64,000 nucleotides of DNA from Macrotis lagotis (lineage: Eukaryota; Chordata; Mammalia; Peramelemorphia; Peramelidae): the NCBI RefSeq assembly GCF_037893015.1, contig NC_133665.1, forward strand, positions 103,445,937 to 103,509,936. Reading direction: 5' to 3'. The position numbers and the translations under genes are program-made. The notes under the pieces were generated by a model that was given only the letters and a program-made list of their open reading frames with translations, was not told the origin of the DNA and did no database searches. Positions 1 to 11,473 of this stretch are shown piece by piece; position 1 is the stretch's first letter, and every line of letters begins with the position of its first letter.

Positions 1-595
1 GACATTTCTAGCTAAGAATCACAGGAGGTTAGAGTTGGAAACTTAGAGATCATTTAGGCTAAACCAATCCCCCAATCCCCCCCACACCAGCTCCACGCAT
101 CACATACACACTAAAAATGTCAGCCCTGCATTAGCTACTTTGGAGGATGAGAGACTTGACTAGGAAGCTAGAGAAGAGAGAGCTGGTGGCTGTGAAGACA
201 GTGATTCTGATTGTACCTTACAGAGAAATCAGAGTTGGTGTGTTGCTTTGCTAAGTTTGGAGCTTGGAAGTCTTGACAACACATGACTTAAGAGAGAGAG
301 TGAACTGGGTTGAGATATTAGTTTGAATGCTAATGCTCATTCAGTTCAGTGTATCCCAGTTTGTTGTGTGTGAGCACTGATGAAAAGGTGGTAAGAGCAG
401 CTTCTGTCTCACATAATGTATTGGAATCATGGATTCTTGCCTGAACAATACCAGTTAACCTTTGATAGAGTCCTGGGACTTTCACTCTTCCCTAATTTCT
501 AAACTTTCACTGAACTCTAAACCCCAACTCCAAGTTCTGAACTTTTCTGGCCCCTGATTCTGCATTCTTTGACTCTGAGATTGGCAGTACCTAGT

Positions 596-1250
596 CCTGC
601 CCCTTTTTGCCACTGGCATCTACCATCCCATCTATATTTTCCTCCTGGTCTTTTTCTGCTGTGTACTCTAGATTACAAGTATGGTTTTCCTGGGATTGGT
701 TTATAAGAAAAAAAAAACAAAATTCAGAAATAACCCATAATATTCCCTAAAAGTGAAGAGAAAAATTACCCTCCCAGACTGAATGGTACCTGATATTCAT
801 TTTATTTTTATTTTTTCATTAAAGATTTTATTTATTTTGAGTTTTATAATTTTCCCCCAATCTTACTTCCCTCCCCCTATCCCCCCCACAGAAAGCAATT
901 TGTCAGTCTTTACTTTGTTTTCATGTTGTACATTGATCCAAATTGAGTGTGATGAGAGAGAAATCACTGATATTCATTTTAAAATGTAAACAGTCCTCTA
1001 TTACCTGCCCCTTTTTTTGTCATTGGCATCCTAATTGGGTAGCTGAATGTACCATCCCTTCTATCTTTTCCTCCTTGTCTCTTTCTACTATGTACTCTAG
1101 ATTATGAATAGGGTTTTCCAGCAGTTTATAAGAAAAAAGAAAAGTAAAATTCAGAAATAACCCATTAGGAGTTCACTAAAAGTGTATATAAAAAAGAAAA
1201 TTATTCTCTCAGACTGTATGGTGCCAGAACTTTTTTTAAATGTAAACAGT
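596..1250. repeat. Two-copy tandem duplication of a ~240-bp unit
   Basis: Copy 1 (596-994) and copy 2 (1004-1250) share the same ordered blocks: cctgcccctttt, ggcatc, taccatccc, tgtactctagatta, gtttataagaaaaaa, attcagaaataaccca, cagactg.atggt and aaatgtaaacagt. Copy 1 is longer because a LINE fragment was inserted into it (805-966). Copy 2 has about 18 extra bases near 1030. The unit itself is not a repeat family I recognise. Confidence 0.75.
805..966 (-). mobile_element. RTE-like LINE 3' end with target-site duplication
   Basis: An antisense 3' fragment of a family also present at 14815, 32374 and 33165; the shared block reads attttataattttcccccaa on this strand. It is bracketed by a perfect 15-bp direct repeat, ctgatattcatttta, at 790-804 and 967-981, which marks a target-primed insertion. 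The assignment to RTE rather than another LINE clade is by memory of marsupial repeats. Confidence 0.6.
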
Positions 1251-1760
1251 ATGTTTAAAAATTACAGGTAAAAACAATTTTCAACATTCATTTTTAAAAG
1301 ATTTTAAGTTCCAAATTATTCCCCCTTCCCCCTTTCAAGACAGCAAGCAATCTGATAAAGGTTATATTATATATGTACAATTATATAAAACATTTCCACA
1401 TTAGTCATGTTGTAAAAGAACAAAAGGAAAAAAGTGAAAGTAGTATGCTTTGATCAGCATTCAGGCTCCATCAATTCTTTCTCTGGATGTGGATAACATT
1501 TTCCATCATGGAGATTTTGGAATTATCTTGGGTATTACCGAGAGGAATGAAGGCAATCATGGTTGTTCATCACACAATGTTGCTATTACTAGTGTGTAAT
1601 GTTGCTCACTACACTCAGTATCGGTTCATGTAAATCTTTCCAGGTTTTTCGTAAAATCTGCTCATCATTTCTTATAGTATTCCATTTCATTCATAAAATA
1701 CAACTTGTTCAACCATTCCCCAACTGAGGGGTGCCTGAACTTTCTTAGTTTTTTCATCAA
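1251..1760 (-). mobile_element. L1 3' end, antisense
   Basis: Resembles in order the marsupial L1 3' region read backwards: ttccaaattattccccc, gcattcaggctccatcaattctttctctgg, catttcttatagtattcca, accattccccaactgagg. The same blocks recur at 27245-27790. It is an old 5'-truncated copy. Confidence 0.6.
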
Positions 1761-2237
1761 ATCAGACTTCCTCAGAATTTCAGCTCATGACTCACCTTTT
1801 CTAGTCTGAGAACCCCACATCATAGTCTAGATCCTTCCTGGTCCCAGTGAATAGTAATCGATTTCCCGGAGTGGCTCCCTATGGGTTTGAGACTGACCAA
1901 TCTGGGCTCATCAGATGGTGTTCATTGAGCTATTCTACAGTTTGAGACTGTTCCTGTGTCTGATCAATTAGGCAGGCCCTTAATTACCAGTGGGCTTTTA
2001 GGATTCTTCCCCAACGATGTAATCACTGGGCCAACTATCTATCCCATCCCCTTCACCAAAAGTAGAGAGTTGTCACCTTAGAAAGCATTTCTAGGAGCAG
2101 CCTATCAATCCCAGGAATGCCCAGATCACCACTAGAAGAATATTCTGAGCCCCATGCAGACACACACAGAACCCATAATATGGAAAATTTAGCTTTTATC
2201 ACTCCTCTAGTTTTGGAGGGGAAGGAGGAGTATTGAG

Positions 2238-2462
2238 AGTGGTTATTTTTGTTCAGTCATGTCCAACTCTCATGACCCCATGGATCTTATTTTCCAAGAT
2301 CTTTGTTGACAGAGATACTGGAGTGGACGCCATTTACTTCTCTAGTGGATTAAGTTACTTAACCAAGATCACATAGCTAGTAAGTGTCTGCAGCTGGATT
2401 TGAACTCAGGTCTTAGCAACCAGGCCCAGTGCTCTATGCACTGAGTCACCTAACTGCTTCTA
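2238..2462 (-). mobile_element. tRNA-derived SINE, long form
   Basis: Contains the blocks gttcagtcatgtccaactct, gagatactggagtgg, acatagctagtaagtgtctg, ggatttgaactcaggtct and ccaggcccagtgctctatgcactg. At least six copies of this family lie in the window (12640, 15130, 29900, 36184, 47755, 51420), all with the tRNA-like head on the right. Confidence 0.6.
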
Positions 2463-3089
2463 GAGCTTGCTTTATCATTGCAAACAGCAGTACTTTCAGA
2501 CAACTATTTTTATAGAATTCTTTGCTTGGTATTCAAGACCCTCCCTATTCTAGTCCTTCCCAACTTTCCCCACTTTGTTTTAAATCACTCCTTAGCCCTC
2601 CACCAAACTATATGTGACTCCTGTCTCCTGAACGTGAGCTACATCTCCCACTGTTAAAAGACCCTAAACTCAAAATCACTTTCCCAACTCCAGGTTTGCT
2701 TGCAGACTTCAATCCCTGAACACTGTCTTTTTTTCCAGAGTAGTGGTGGCTCAAGCCTACGTCATTCAGATATATCATCCTTTAGAGATCTTTTTCGTTT
2801 CCTTGGATACTGGAATTGCTCCAGTTTCCGAATCAAGGTTCTTCTCAGGGTTTGAAAATAACACCCTGGGAATCCATACTTGGGTAATCCAATAAAGGGC
2901 TCAAAACAATTCCATTCCCCAGGTTATTAATCCCCATATCATCAATAGATCTAAACATACTCTGTCACAAAAACCCCAAGGGCTGATTACCTCCTTGCTG
3001 AACTTACTCCACAGATAATTTAAGATTTCCCCCATCTGTATCACAAAGGGAGTAACTAACAATTACTGACATCTTTGCCTTGGACATAT

Positions 3090-3410
3090 TTAAGTATTTT
3101 ATCCCTCCATCCCTTGCTATCATTTTCTAGAGCAGCCTTCAATGACAACTGACACCTCCAGGAAGCCCTCCTTGTGCCCTTCTGTTGGTAATGACTTTTC
3201 CTTGGAACCTCCCTTACCTCTTCATGCCTCTCTAATGTAGTTCTCATCCTATTTTGAATATTAAAGTTAACTCTTTGAGTCTTTTACCCATACAAGACTG
3301 GGAGTTCCATAAGGGCAGGGGCTGTGTTTTAATCTAAATTTCATGTCTTTTTGCCCTGAACACAGTGCTATGTATTTAGTAAGCATTTAATAAATGCATC
3401 TTAAATTAAT
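3090..3410 (+). mobile_element. L2 LINE 3' end
   Basis: The order of motifs is that of an L2 3' end: a ccaggaagccctcctt-like block, then gggagttccataagggcagggg, then gtaagcatttaataaatgca. Strongly decayed. Confidence 0.5.
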
Positions 3411-4212
3411 GTATAATTTCCAGAAAATACTCCTAGAGACGAATTTTTCCTAAGGCCAGTAACAATAAGTGACTGTAATTTTCATAAAATTTTCTCAGAG
3501 ATGAGCTTTCCCAAAGCTAGCTCAGCTACTTCATTAAATCCAGGTAGAGATATATACCTTAAAAGGCATAAAAAGTATGTGAAATTTCCAGCAACTGACA
3601 GGGCCCATTAAAGCCCTGACATTGTGTCCAATGAATGTTTAATTTATGTTCCCAGGTTTACAAAGTGGAGCTCAATGATGCAGAAAATAGGTAATGGGGC
3701 CTGTCCTCTATGGGGTTCACAAAGTTCTGCCAAATCTTAATTAACAGGATTGCAGGATCTCAGGAAAAGTCAGGGACAAGAGAAGAAGGGAATTAACGAA
3801 GAACTGAAATGCTGGTGGATGAGAAAAGAACTCTGCACACCCAGAATGGGAGTCAACACCTGAATTAGGACATGTGGCTGTCATTTGGGGACCCAGAAGA
3901 AAGTGGGATGGAGGCCTTGAGGTTAGAGTGTCCCATCTCCTTCCCACTTGGATTCAGTCACATTCATCATCAATCATTGTGACTGGGAATCTACTATTTG
4001 AAAGGCATTGATTGTGCTAAGCATCATTGGAGGAAAGCTAAAAGAAATTTCATGAAAGGTGCTTTCCCCCCCATTCTACTACTCCCTCCCCACCTCTCTC
4101 AGGTTGTTTATCCCAACAGAATGTATATTCCTTGAGGGCAGGGATTGTTTTTGTTTTTATATTCCTTGAATACATAGTACTCAATACATACTTATTGATC
4201 TCTCGACTCTAA

Positions 4213-4215
<3 letters not shown>

Positions 4216-4256
<41 letters not shown>
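4216..4256 (+). repeat. (TC)n microsatellite
   Basis: About 20 uninterrupted TC dinucleotides directly after an L2-like 3' end (4105-4200, which contains ttccttgagggcagggatt). Confidence 0.9.
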
Positions 4257-4264
<8 letters not shown>

Positions 4265-4530
4265 TCTGTCTCTCTGTCTGTCTCTTAGAATCAGATTCAA
4301 AAACTTCCTGGGCCTCTTCTAACTCAAAATGTAAGATTTGGGGACCCATAGGTTTGGGGTTCTAAGGGGTTGTCCAAGTCCTGCCTCTTCTTCTCTTTGC
4401 AGATGAGGAAATTGAATAATTGGGAAGACCAAGGGATTTGCCCAATAAGTGTCTTAGGTAAGATTTAAACCCAGGCCCCCGGATTCCAGATCCAGTTCTC
4501 TATTACCTTATCACCTTTACCTATGGTACA

Positions 4531-4779
4531 GAAGGAGGAGGAGGAGGAGAGGGAGAAGAAGAAGAAGAAAAGAGAAAAGAAAAGAAAAGGAGAAGGAGAA
4601 GGAGATGGAGAAGGAGAAAAGGAGGAGAAAGAAGGAGAAAGGAGGAGGAGGAGGAAGAACAAGAAGGAGGAAGAGAAGAACAAGAAGAAGGGAAAAGAAG
4701 GAGAAGGAAGGAGGAGAAGAGGGAAGAAGGAGGAGGAGGAGGAAGAGGGAGAACAAGGAAAAATGGAAGAAAGGAAAGG
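4531..4779 (+). repeat. Polypurine GGA/GAA tract
   Basis: About 250 bp of almost pure A and G built from GGA, GAA and GAAA units. Long open frames on both strands here are low-complexity artefacts. Confidence 0.85.
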
Positions 4780-4854
4780 TCTATAGATCTATATCTTCAG
4801 AGACTTCTTTATATTTAAACTTTTCTGAATGACTCAGCATCAAATCTATGAGCA

Positions 4855-5045
4855 TCTGTGGTTATTTGTCCTTCGTTCCTGAAGAGACCCACGTCAGGGG
4901 GGTGATGCCATGTCAAGCACATGAATTGGATTTGAGTGAGAGGGCACTGTGCTAAGTCAGCAGCCTCACTTTCTCCTCCAGAACCATCTGGGTCCAGTGG
5001 CCAGATATATATCAGGATGACTGGAGATAGCTCTGGATGACCTTT
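4855..5045 (-). mobile_element. 3' part of a ~320-bp tRNA-derived SINE
   Basis: Shares with the full copy at 50895-51218 the blocks tttgtccttc.ttc, gaattggatttgagtgag, ctcactttctcctccag and atcaggatgactgg. The tRNA-like head is missing. Confidence 0.5.
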
Positions 5046-5518
5046 CTAAACTTAATTTTTTTCCCAGATCTGTTTGCCTGAGGTAATGTCCATTCAGTCA
5101 TTAAAGCTAGGTAAAAACTGAACAGAAAATACAACTAAAACTTATAGTCTTGGGCAATACCTTCGGGGCCTTTTGAGGTGTTGGGAAGTTCTGTGTCCCT
5201 GTGTTCACTGATCCTGCCCCGGGATCTTGCATCTGTAGTCGCAACTTTTCTGTCTCTTCTCTTTCCACCTAGCCATCAGCGATCACCTAGAATCATGGAA
5301 CCTTAGATCTGGGAGGGTCCTCAGGATACAGGGTGCAACTGAGGCAGAGTCCCTTCTAAAGCATCCCCAATAGGTGCTCATTTGGCCTCTGCTTGAAGAT
5401 CTCTCCTGTCAGAGGAATCACTATTTCCCAGATTAACTAACTCCCCTGGGTCAGCTCTCACGATTAAGGTCCCCCTCACAGCCCAGGAGTTGGCCTTCCT
5501 AGCCAGCCTCCTGGTCTG

Positions 5519-5715
5519 TGCGCTCCCTGGACCAGAGGATCTCAGCGCGAACGTTAAAGGTCTAATTTTCCAAGGGAGAGCTTGGCCGTGGCCACTCTGC
5601 CCCCGCGGCCTTTCCCGCAGCCTTCCCAGGTCACGCAGGAGAAACTCTCTTCTGAGACTCAAGCCGAGCAGTTGGCTCTCTCCCCTGCCCTTCCCCGGTC
5701 TTCTCCGGGCTAGTT
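5519..5715. promoter_or_regulatory. Small CpG cluster, candidate regulatory element
   Basis: About a dozen CpG dinucleotides, including ccgcgg, cagcgcgaacg and two ccgg sites, fall in 200 bp, whereas the surrounding kilobases have very few. It is about 5 kb upstream of the HHATL first exon. There is no TATA box and no convincing transcript. Both strands have open frames across it (up to 142 codons) but neither resembles a protein I know. Confidence 0.3.
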
Positions 5716-5942
5716 CTCCTAGCAGACTCCTGGTACCAGGCTCCTGAGCCAGCACACTCACTCTCCCCTCCTCCCTTGACCTCAGGCCTTGCAGCTTCCC
5801 TCCCACCCTGCTATTTCTGCCCCAGACTCGGGGGCACTATAGATAAAAAGCCGATGATAGAATGGGGGAGGGGGAAGGTGACTGGGGGTAGGTGGGTCCT
5901 GGTTTGTTTCTCCTAGTTTTGCCCCCCTCCCAGCCTGTAGAG

Positions 5943-6041
<99 letters not shown>

Positions 6042-6060
6042 CACGCACACACGCACAAAC
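5943..6060 (+). repeat. (TC)n(AC)n compound microsatellite
   Basis: About 12 TC repeats run directly into about 45 AC repeats with a few GC interruptions near the right end. A MIR-like segment follows at about 6110-6260 (aaactgaggtccagagaaag). Confidence 0.9.
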
Positions 6061-6479
6061 ACGGACATATATTTTATTCGCCCCTATCCCTCCCCTGTAT
6101 CTGTCCTGAATGGAAGAGAGTGCCAAGTACTCTTGGCCCTGCTTTACACATATTGAAACTGAGGTCCAGAGAAAGAAAATGACTTGTCCCGGAGAACAAA
6201 GTCTGAGTCAATCTCAGGTTGATTCCAAATTCAGGACTTTTCTCTATTATCCAATCTCTCTGAGCCACCGAGGCCCAAGTTGGGGTTCCCTGTCCTCAGC
6301 TACTTAAGGGTATAGAACAGAGGCTGGCAAGGGCAACGAGGAGAGCTTAGTCTGATGGGGAACCTCAAGACCATCCCTGGGCTCCAGGAGGTGACGGGAC
6401 TCCCAGAACCTTTATTATGACTGCTTCACCTTGAGTTCTGTCTCTGATTCCACTCGAGCCTTCTCTCGGGACCTGCAGT

Positions 6480-7440
6480 CTCCTTCCCTGCTCTGCCCAT
6501 GCCCCCCACCCCCTGATAACTCCCCGAGGCTGGCCCTGGCCTCTCCTGCAGCCTGGCTGTGACTGGCAGCTTCCTAACCAACCCCCTCTCTGCAGAGCCG
6601 AGCTGGGGGAGCACCAGTTCTCTGCAGCCTGGGCGCCACTCACAGCTCAGCTCGGTGGGGCTGGAAGGGAGGGGGAGACACACCCCTGCCCAAGGGTCCC
6701 CAGAGCCCTCCTGGACCCACTACTGGACAGACAGACACAGTCACCTCCCCCTCCCCGGGGGTCAGCCCAGTCCTCTTGGACCCACAGCTGGACAGAGGAA
6801 CAGACAGAGGAACAGATCCAGGTGCCAGCCCCCATCCCTTGAGCCCAGCACTGCTTGCTCCCCTACCTTCCCCTCACCCCACTTGTGGCTCCCTGGGGAC
6901 GCTCTCTGGGGACTGTGCCAAAGGGGCACCAGCAGCTTTCTCAAGGTCAGTGCCAAGCCAATGCATGCCCTTGCCAGACTAGAAACTCTTTTTACACTTT
7001 GGGTGTCAGGGACCCACAGACTGAGAGGGGGGCACAGGAGAACAAACTAGGACCTCCCCCCAGTCCCTTCCCCCTCTCCCCATGTCACAGTCTGCTTTTC
7101 ATCTGTAATGCCACCAAGTCTGGGGCAGGAATGGCAGGGTGGGAAGGAGGCTGCAAGGACAGAGGCAGCTGGGGCAGGGGGTGGAGGAAGGCCACGAAGT
7201 GTCTTGGGTCTGGTGCCCAGGTGCCCAGGGTGGATCATCCACATACCCCTTTCTCCGGTCTCACTTCAGCCCCTAGGATCTATCTGGACGCGGACCCCAG
7301 CAGTGGGAGCAGGGGCATTGTCAGCGTGGCCCCTTCACATACACAGCGCACACCTCCCAGGACCCCTGCAGGAAGGCCGAGGCTGCCAGGGGCCTTGTTG
7401 AAAGCTAAAATTGGAAAGGGACGTGTGGGAGGCAGCTGAC
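6480..7440. other. GC-rich, repeat-poor stretch without a recognised gene
   Basis: Nearly 1 kb, GC-rich and C-rich on +, with no SINE or LINE I can see. Open frames of 163 and 194 codons exist on + but their translations are proline/serine-rich and match nothing I know. By remembered human synteny CCDC13 should end near here on the same strand as HHATL; I looked for coiled-coil exons and found none. It could be conserved non-coding DNA or a 3' UTR. Confidence 0.3.
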
Positions 7441-7574
7441 AAAGCTATTTCTCTCGCCTTACTTCTTGGTTTCAATTTCAGGCACTGACTCCAGTAGCAT
7501 TATCCCCCAGAGGCCCCAGGACCACCTCTGGTCAATGGGAAATCATCTCTGGGAGGAGAGGGGCTACGGGACTG

Positions 7575-7735
7575 GAACATTAAACAAGACCTTAGAGATC
7601 ATCTGGTTTAACATCCTCGTTTTTCAAATGAGGAAACTGAGACCCCGAGAAGGGGAAGTGACTTACCCAAGGTCACAGAGTCAGTGGCAGAGCTGGGATC
7701 CAAACTCTTGAGTCTGGTGTCCCTTCCACTTTGCA
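7575..7735. mobile_element. MIR-like SINE
   Basis: Contains the MIR core blocks aatgaggaaactgagaccc, ttacccaaggtcacagagtc and agagctgggatccaaactc. A second, weaker MIR piece lies at about 8045-8170. Confidence 0.6.
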
Positions 7736-8419
7736 AAGTCTTGGTTCAGGTTTAAGCTAATCCAGTTTATAGATTCCTGCATTCTCCTGATGTAATGGGA
7801 GAGTTGGGCCAGGATCCTAGGTGCTGGGGGCTCTGGACTATATAGCCTCAGCTCCATCACTGTCTTGTGATTGTGACAAAGTCCTACCTCCCCGGGTTCC
7901 AGTCTCTTTCCCTGGAAAATGGGATTGTAGACATATCCTGAATGGATTTTTCTACATACAACATGAAGAAAAGTGAATTCTGAGGGGGGTGGATTCTGAT
8001 CAGACCCAGGACTACCTAAATAACCACATGGAGGAGGAAGAGTGTGTACATTTATGCCCATTTTACAGATGAAGAAACAGTCAAAGAAAGAGATGACTTT
8101 TCTAAAGTCACAGAGTTGAGATTTAAACCCATGTCCTCTTATCTCGGAATTCAATTCTCTTTCTACTAGCAAAGGACAGGAACTTTGCCATTGTGGTCAC
8201 AGCGGGGCTGACCTCCCTGCTGACCTCATCTGGCAAGGGAGGAGTTGCTCCGAAGTGTTCTTGCTGATGCTCACAGCGTTCTCCCCAAGGAGGGCCCAGC
8301 TGGGAAGTCTCAGGAGCCTTGCCTCTGAGCTCTCCAAGTCCCTATCCCAGGAAAGCCCTGTCAGAACTAGATCCTGTATCCCAATGGAACAGCTGGGCTC
8401 CAGGGGGTGTGAGACAGTT

Positions 8420-8627
8420 AGGAGGAGAAGGAAGGACGGGAAGTGGTAGAGAAGGAGACAAGTGGGGAAAGGCAGGCAGGGAGGTAGAGAAGGAGAGACA
8501 GACAAGGAAGGCTGGACGGAAGGGGAGAGAGGGAGGAAAAAAGAAAGGCAAGCAACAGATGGAAGGAAGAGGAGGAGGGACAGACAGAGAGAGAGAGACA
8601 GAGAGACAGAGAGAGACAGAGACAGAG

Positions 8628-8691
<64 letters not shown>

Positions 8692-8797
8692 CTTAATTGG
8701 AGGGAAAGGGAATGGAAGATATAAACAGAGAGAAGAAGGGAAGGGAGGAAGAGAAGGGAAGGAAATAGATGAATGGGAGGGAAGGAAGGAGAAAAAC
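8420..8797 (+). repeat. Polypurine tract with (GA)n core
   Basis: About 380 bp of G/A-rich DNA, pure (GA)n from about 8637 to 8688. Overlapping long frames in several phases are artefacts. Confidence 0.85.
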
Positions 8798-8834
8798 TAG
8801 GACCTTCACAAAGTATGTTATTAGAAAAGATAGT

Positions 8835-8990
8835 GGGGCAGCTAGGTGGCATAGTGGGTAAAGCACCGGCCTTGGAGTCAGGAGTACCTGGGTTCAAATC
8901 CGGTCTCAGACATTTAATAATTACTTAGCTGTGTGGCCTTGGGCAAGCCACTTAACCCCATTTGCCTTGCAAAAACCTAAAAAAAAAAAG
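8835..8990 (+). mobile_element. Marsupial tRNA-derived SINE, short form
   Basis: Nearly complete: the head opens ggggcagctaggtggcatag, the middle carries gttcaaatccggtctcagac, and the end is ttgcaaaaacctaaaaaa. The direct repeat aaaagatag on both sides (8825-8833 and at the end of the poly-A) looks like a target-site duplication, so this is one of the younger insertions. Confidence 0.8.
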
Positions 8991-9309
8991 ATAGCAATGA
9001 GGTAGATGAGGGGAGGGAGCTCTCAGGAAACCATGTCAGAGGTGGGGACACAACCCACACCATCCTATAGTCCATGCCTACCTCCTTGGGGCTTGGCAGT
9101 AGAGAGACCTAGTCAGTATAACTGAGGGACTTAGTCATTTCCATGGAAGAAGCCATGGTCTCAGCATCATGAGATTCATGGTTCAAGTCCTAGATCAGTC
9201 AGTAACTCCCTGAATGACCCCCTGGACAAGTCTCTTCCCCCTTTCTGGATCTCAGTTTCCCCATGTGTAACATGAGGGAGGGAGGCTGGACTGTCTCCAA
9301 GGTTCTGTC

Positions 9310-9450
9310 ACTGTGTCACAAGTTGGAAGGGACCTCCCAGAGCATCTAGTTCAACCAAGTAGGAATCTTAGGCTCATCCAGCTCCTGCCTGAGGACCTCC
9401 AGGGATGGGAACTTGTCTCCTCCAGAAGCTCTATTCTATTCCAGCTCTAA
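9310..9450 (-). mobile_element. CR1/L3-like LINE remnant
   Basis: The order ttggaagggacctcccagag, atctagttcaacc, gaggacctccaggga is the antisense 3' region of CR1-type elements, heavily decayed. Family assignment is tentative. Confidence 0.35.
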
Positions 9451-9830
9451 CAAGTGTCTTATATGAAGCTGAAATCTGCTTTGTGAGGGGAGGTTGGGGA
9501 GGGGGATGGAGGTTCAGTGAAGGGCAGGGGTGGACAGGTTAAGTGAGGTGATGGGAGCTAAGTGCAGAAACTACAGGCAATACAGCTCATTGTTGGGGAT
9601 GAAGACTCAATAAGAACATAGAGGCTCATTGAGGATGGGGGCTCAGTGAGGGGGATGAGGATTCATTAAGAAGACAGGTAGTATGGCATAGGCCAGGGAA
9701 AGAACTCTAGCTTGTCTTGGAATCCTGACCCTGCCATTTACTTCTGGAATATTTTTGTAGGTCCCTCCCCCATCTGATGCCTCAATTTCCCCATCTATAA
9801 AATAGAGTTGGACAAAATTATTTCAGATTC

Positions 9831-9983
9831 GGGGTGGCTAGGTGGCACAGTGGATAGAGCACTGGCCCTGGAGTCAGGAGTACCTGGGTTCAAATCCAGC
9901 CTCAGACACTTAATAATTACCTAGCTGTGTGGCCTTGGGCAAGCCACTTAACCCTATTGCCTTGCAAAAACCTAAAACTAAAA
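9831..9983 (+). mobile_element. Marsupial tRNA-derived SINE with 17-bp target-site duplication
   Basis: Opens ggggtggctaggtggcacag and ends in an A-rich tail. It is flanked by aaaattatttcagattc (9814-9830) and aaaattatctcagattc (9984-10000), one mismatch in 17. It interrupts an older MIR-like element whose halves lie at about 9670-9813 and 10001-10030. Confidence 0.8.
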
Positions 9984-10239
9984 AAAATTATCTCAGATTC
10001 TTTCCAACTCCAAAACATATGATCCCAACAGGCCTGGCTCTTACCCCAGTTGCCCCAGGAGTAAAGGGAGTACTTCACCGTGCCCAAGACAGCACAATGC
10101 TTTAATAGTTGCTTGAAGAAACTGGAATTGAAGGTCCTTGTGGAACGAATCCCTCATTTAACCTCTTCAAGTCTGTTCTTTCGTCTATAAAATGAGTATG
10201 TTGTTATAGTAATATCATGAATATTAACATAAATTATAA

Positions 10240-10440
10240 GCTAGTACTATACTTTGTTGTGGAAAGAACATTTGACGCGGAGTCAAAAGACTTGGGTGCG
10301 AGTCCTGATCGGATGACTTACTATGTGACCTTGGGTACGTTATCTGCCAGACCTTTCTAGACATCAGGTTCCTCAACTGTAAAATGAGAGGGGACAGGGC
10401 TGGACTGGATCTAAGGGCCTTTTGTGGGTCCTTCGCCTCA
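10240..10440 (+). mobile_element. MIR-like SINE
   Basis: Old element with blocks gagtcctgatcggatgactt, tatgtgaccttggg and ctcaactgtaaaatgagagg. It abuts the presumed HHATL promoter. Confidence 0.5.
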
Positions 10441-10568
10441 AGATATGAATGGGGAAAGGAAAGGGACTATCTCTTCAGTGTGCCCAGCCTGGGGAACTGG
10501 ACAGCCGGGCGAGGCCCCTGAGAAGGAGGGAGGGAGATAAGCTGGCCTTACTCCACCTCCCCTCCCTT
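10441..10568 (+). promoter_or_regulatory. Presumed HHATL promoter region
   Basis: Repeat-free, GC-rich DNA between an old SINE and the likely first exon. There is no TATA box. A GATA-type motif agataag lies at 10535-10541. The transcription start cannot be read from sequence alone; this region is chosen because a good splice donor lies shortly downstream. Confidence 0.3.
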
Positions 10569-10732
10569 TTCAGGAACCTGAGCCCTGGGCCGTGGTGGCA
10601 GAGCCAAGGCAGTAACCGGAGCAGGCTGGCCCGGGGAACCAGGCTCCTGAAAGGGAGGCAGCAGGAGGGACCAGGCCTTGCTTCCATTCTGAGTCCACTC
10701 TAGGACTCCTGGGAGACCCGGACCCAGGCAAG
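10569..10732 (+). other. HHATL: Probable non-coding first exon of HHATL
   Basis: A GC-rich segment ends at a consensus donor (aag|gtaaag, intron from 10733). The next good acceptor in phase with the coding start is tctaactccag at 11463-11473. Human HHATL also has an untranslated first exon as I recall. The 5' boundary is a guess. Confidence 0.4.
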
Positions 10733-11473
10733 GTAAAGACCCTCTCCGCTGGGCCTTGTGGAAACAGATGGGAGATACTCACTGGGCACTAGGAGATGGG
10801 GGGAGTTCATGGGGAGAAAGTGGAGGAGGGTAGGGTGGTAGACTTGAGGGAAATGACTCCCATGCATTATGGGAGCCTGAAGGGTCCGCATCAGAGTCCC
10901 AGGGAATCTAGAAATCTGGGGTCTTGTCCTAGGCCTGCATATCATCATTGTGCCAATTTGAGACCTCTCTGAGCCTCAGTTTCCTTATTTATCAAATAGG
11001 GCTAAATAGTCCTGCCCTGTCTCCTTCAAAGGGTTACTGTCTGAGTCCAGTAGGAATTCAAAGACATTACCAATAGGAAAATGACTGAAAAATAGTAAGT
11101 GAAGAATTCACATTAATATTCTTTCAGTAAAACTGACTCCATTCAAGAAGTGTTATTATTCTTTCTATCTCCTTAGTTCAGAGGCTCCCACAGGAGCAGG
11201 GCTGGTTCTCACCTTCAGATGGGGAAGGGAATTTGCTTGAGGACAAGGGGCTATGATTCCCTCTCTCAAACCAGGAATGCCCTGAAGAGAGGGATGGTTA
11301 CACCCAGCATTCCCAGGGTAGAACACCGACTTTCCCCAAGAGAGGCCAAAGAACTGAAAAGGGCAGGACAGGTGTGAGTGGGACACTGATAGAAGCACAT
11401 TAGTGCTATCTTGCTTGGGTTCTAAACATGAAAAAGCAGGTAACCTGGTTCTGGTCCTGTTCTCTAACTCCAG

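Noticed and set aside
5378-5806. 142-codon frame on the - strand over the CpG cluster
   Set aside because: Arg/Leu-rich translation without resemblance to a known family, no splice support, and the left end runs into an old repeat. High GC alone explains the openness.
6855-7439. 194-codon frame on the + strand
   Set aside because: Pro/Ser/Gly-rich translation of GC-rich DNA, no recognised domain, no matching partner exon.
8197-8897. Several 97-159-codon frames on both strands
   Set aside because: Produced by the (GA)n tract at 8420-8797; they overlap in several phases and have no domain.
8835-8990. tRNA gene
   Set aside because: The tRNA-like head belongs to a SINE with an A-rich tail and target-site duplication; I found no intact cloverleaf anywhere in the window.
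1-10440. Exons of CCDC13, expected here from remembered human synteny
   Set aside because: No open, spliceable segment resembling a coiled-coil protein was found. The gene may end to the left of the window.
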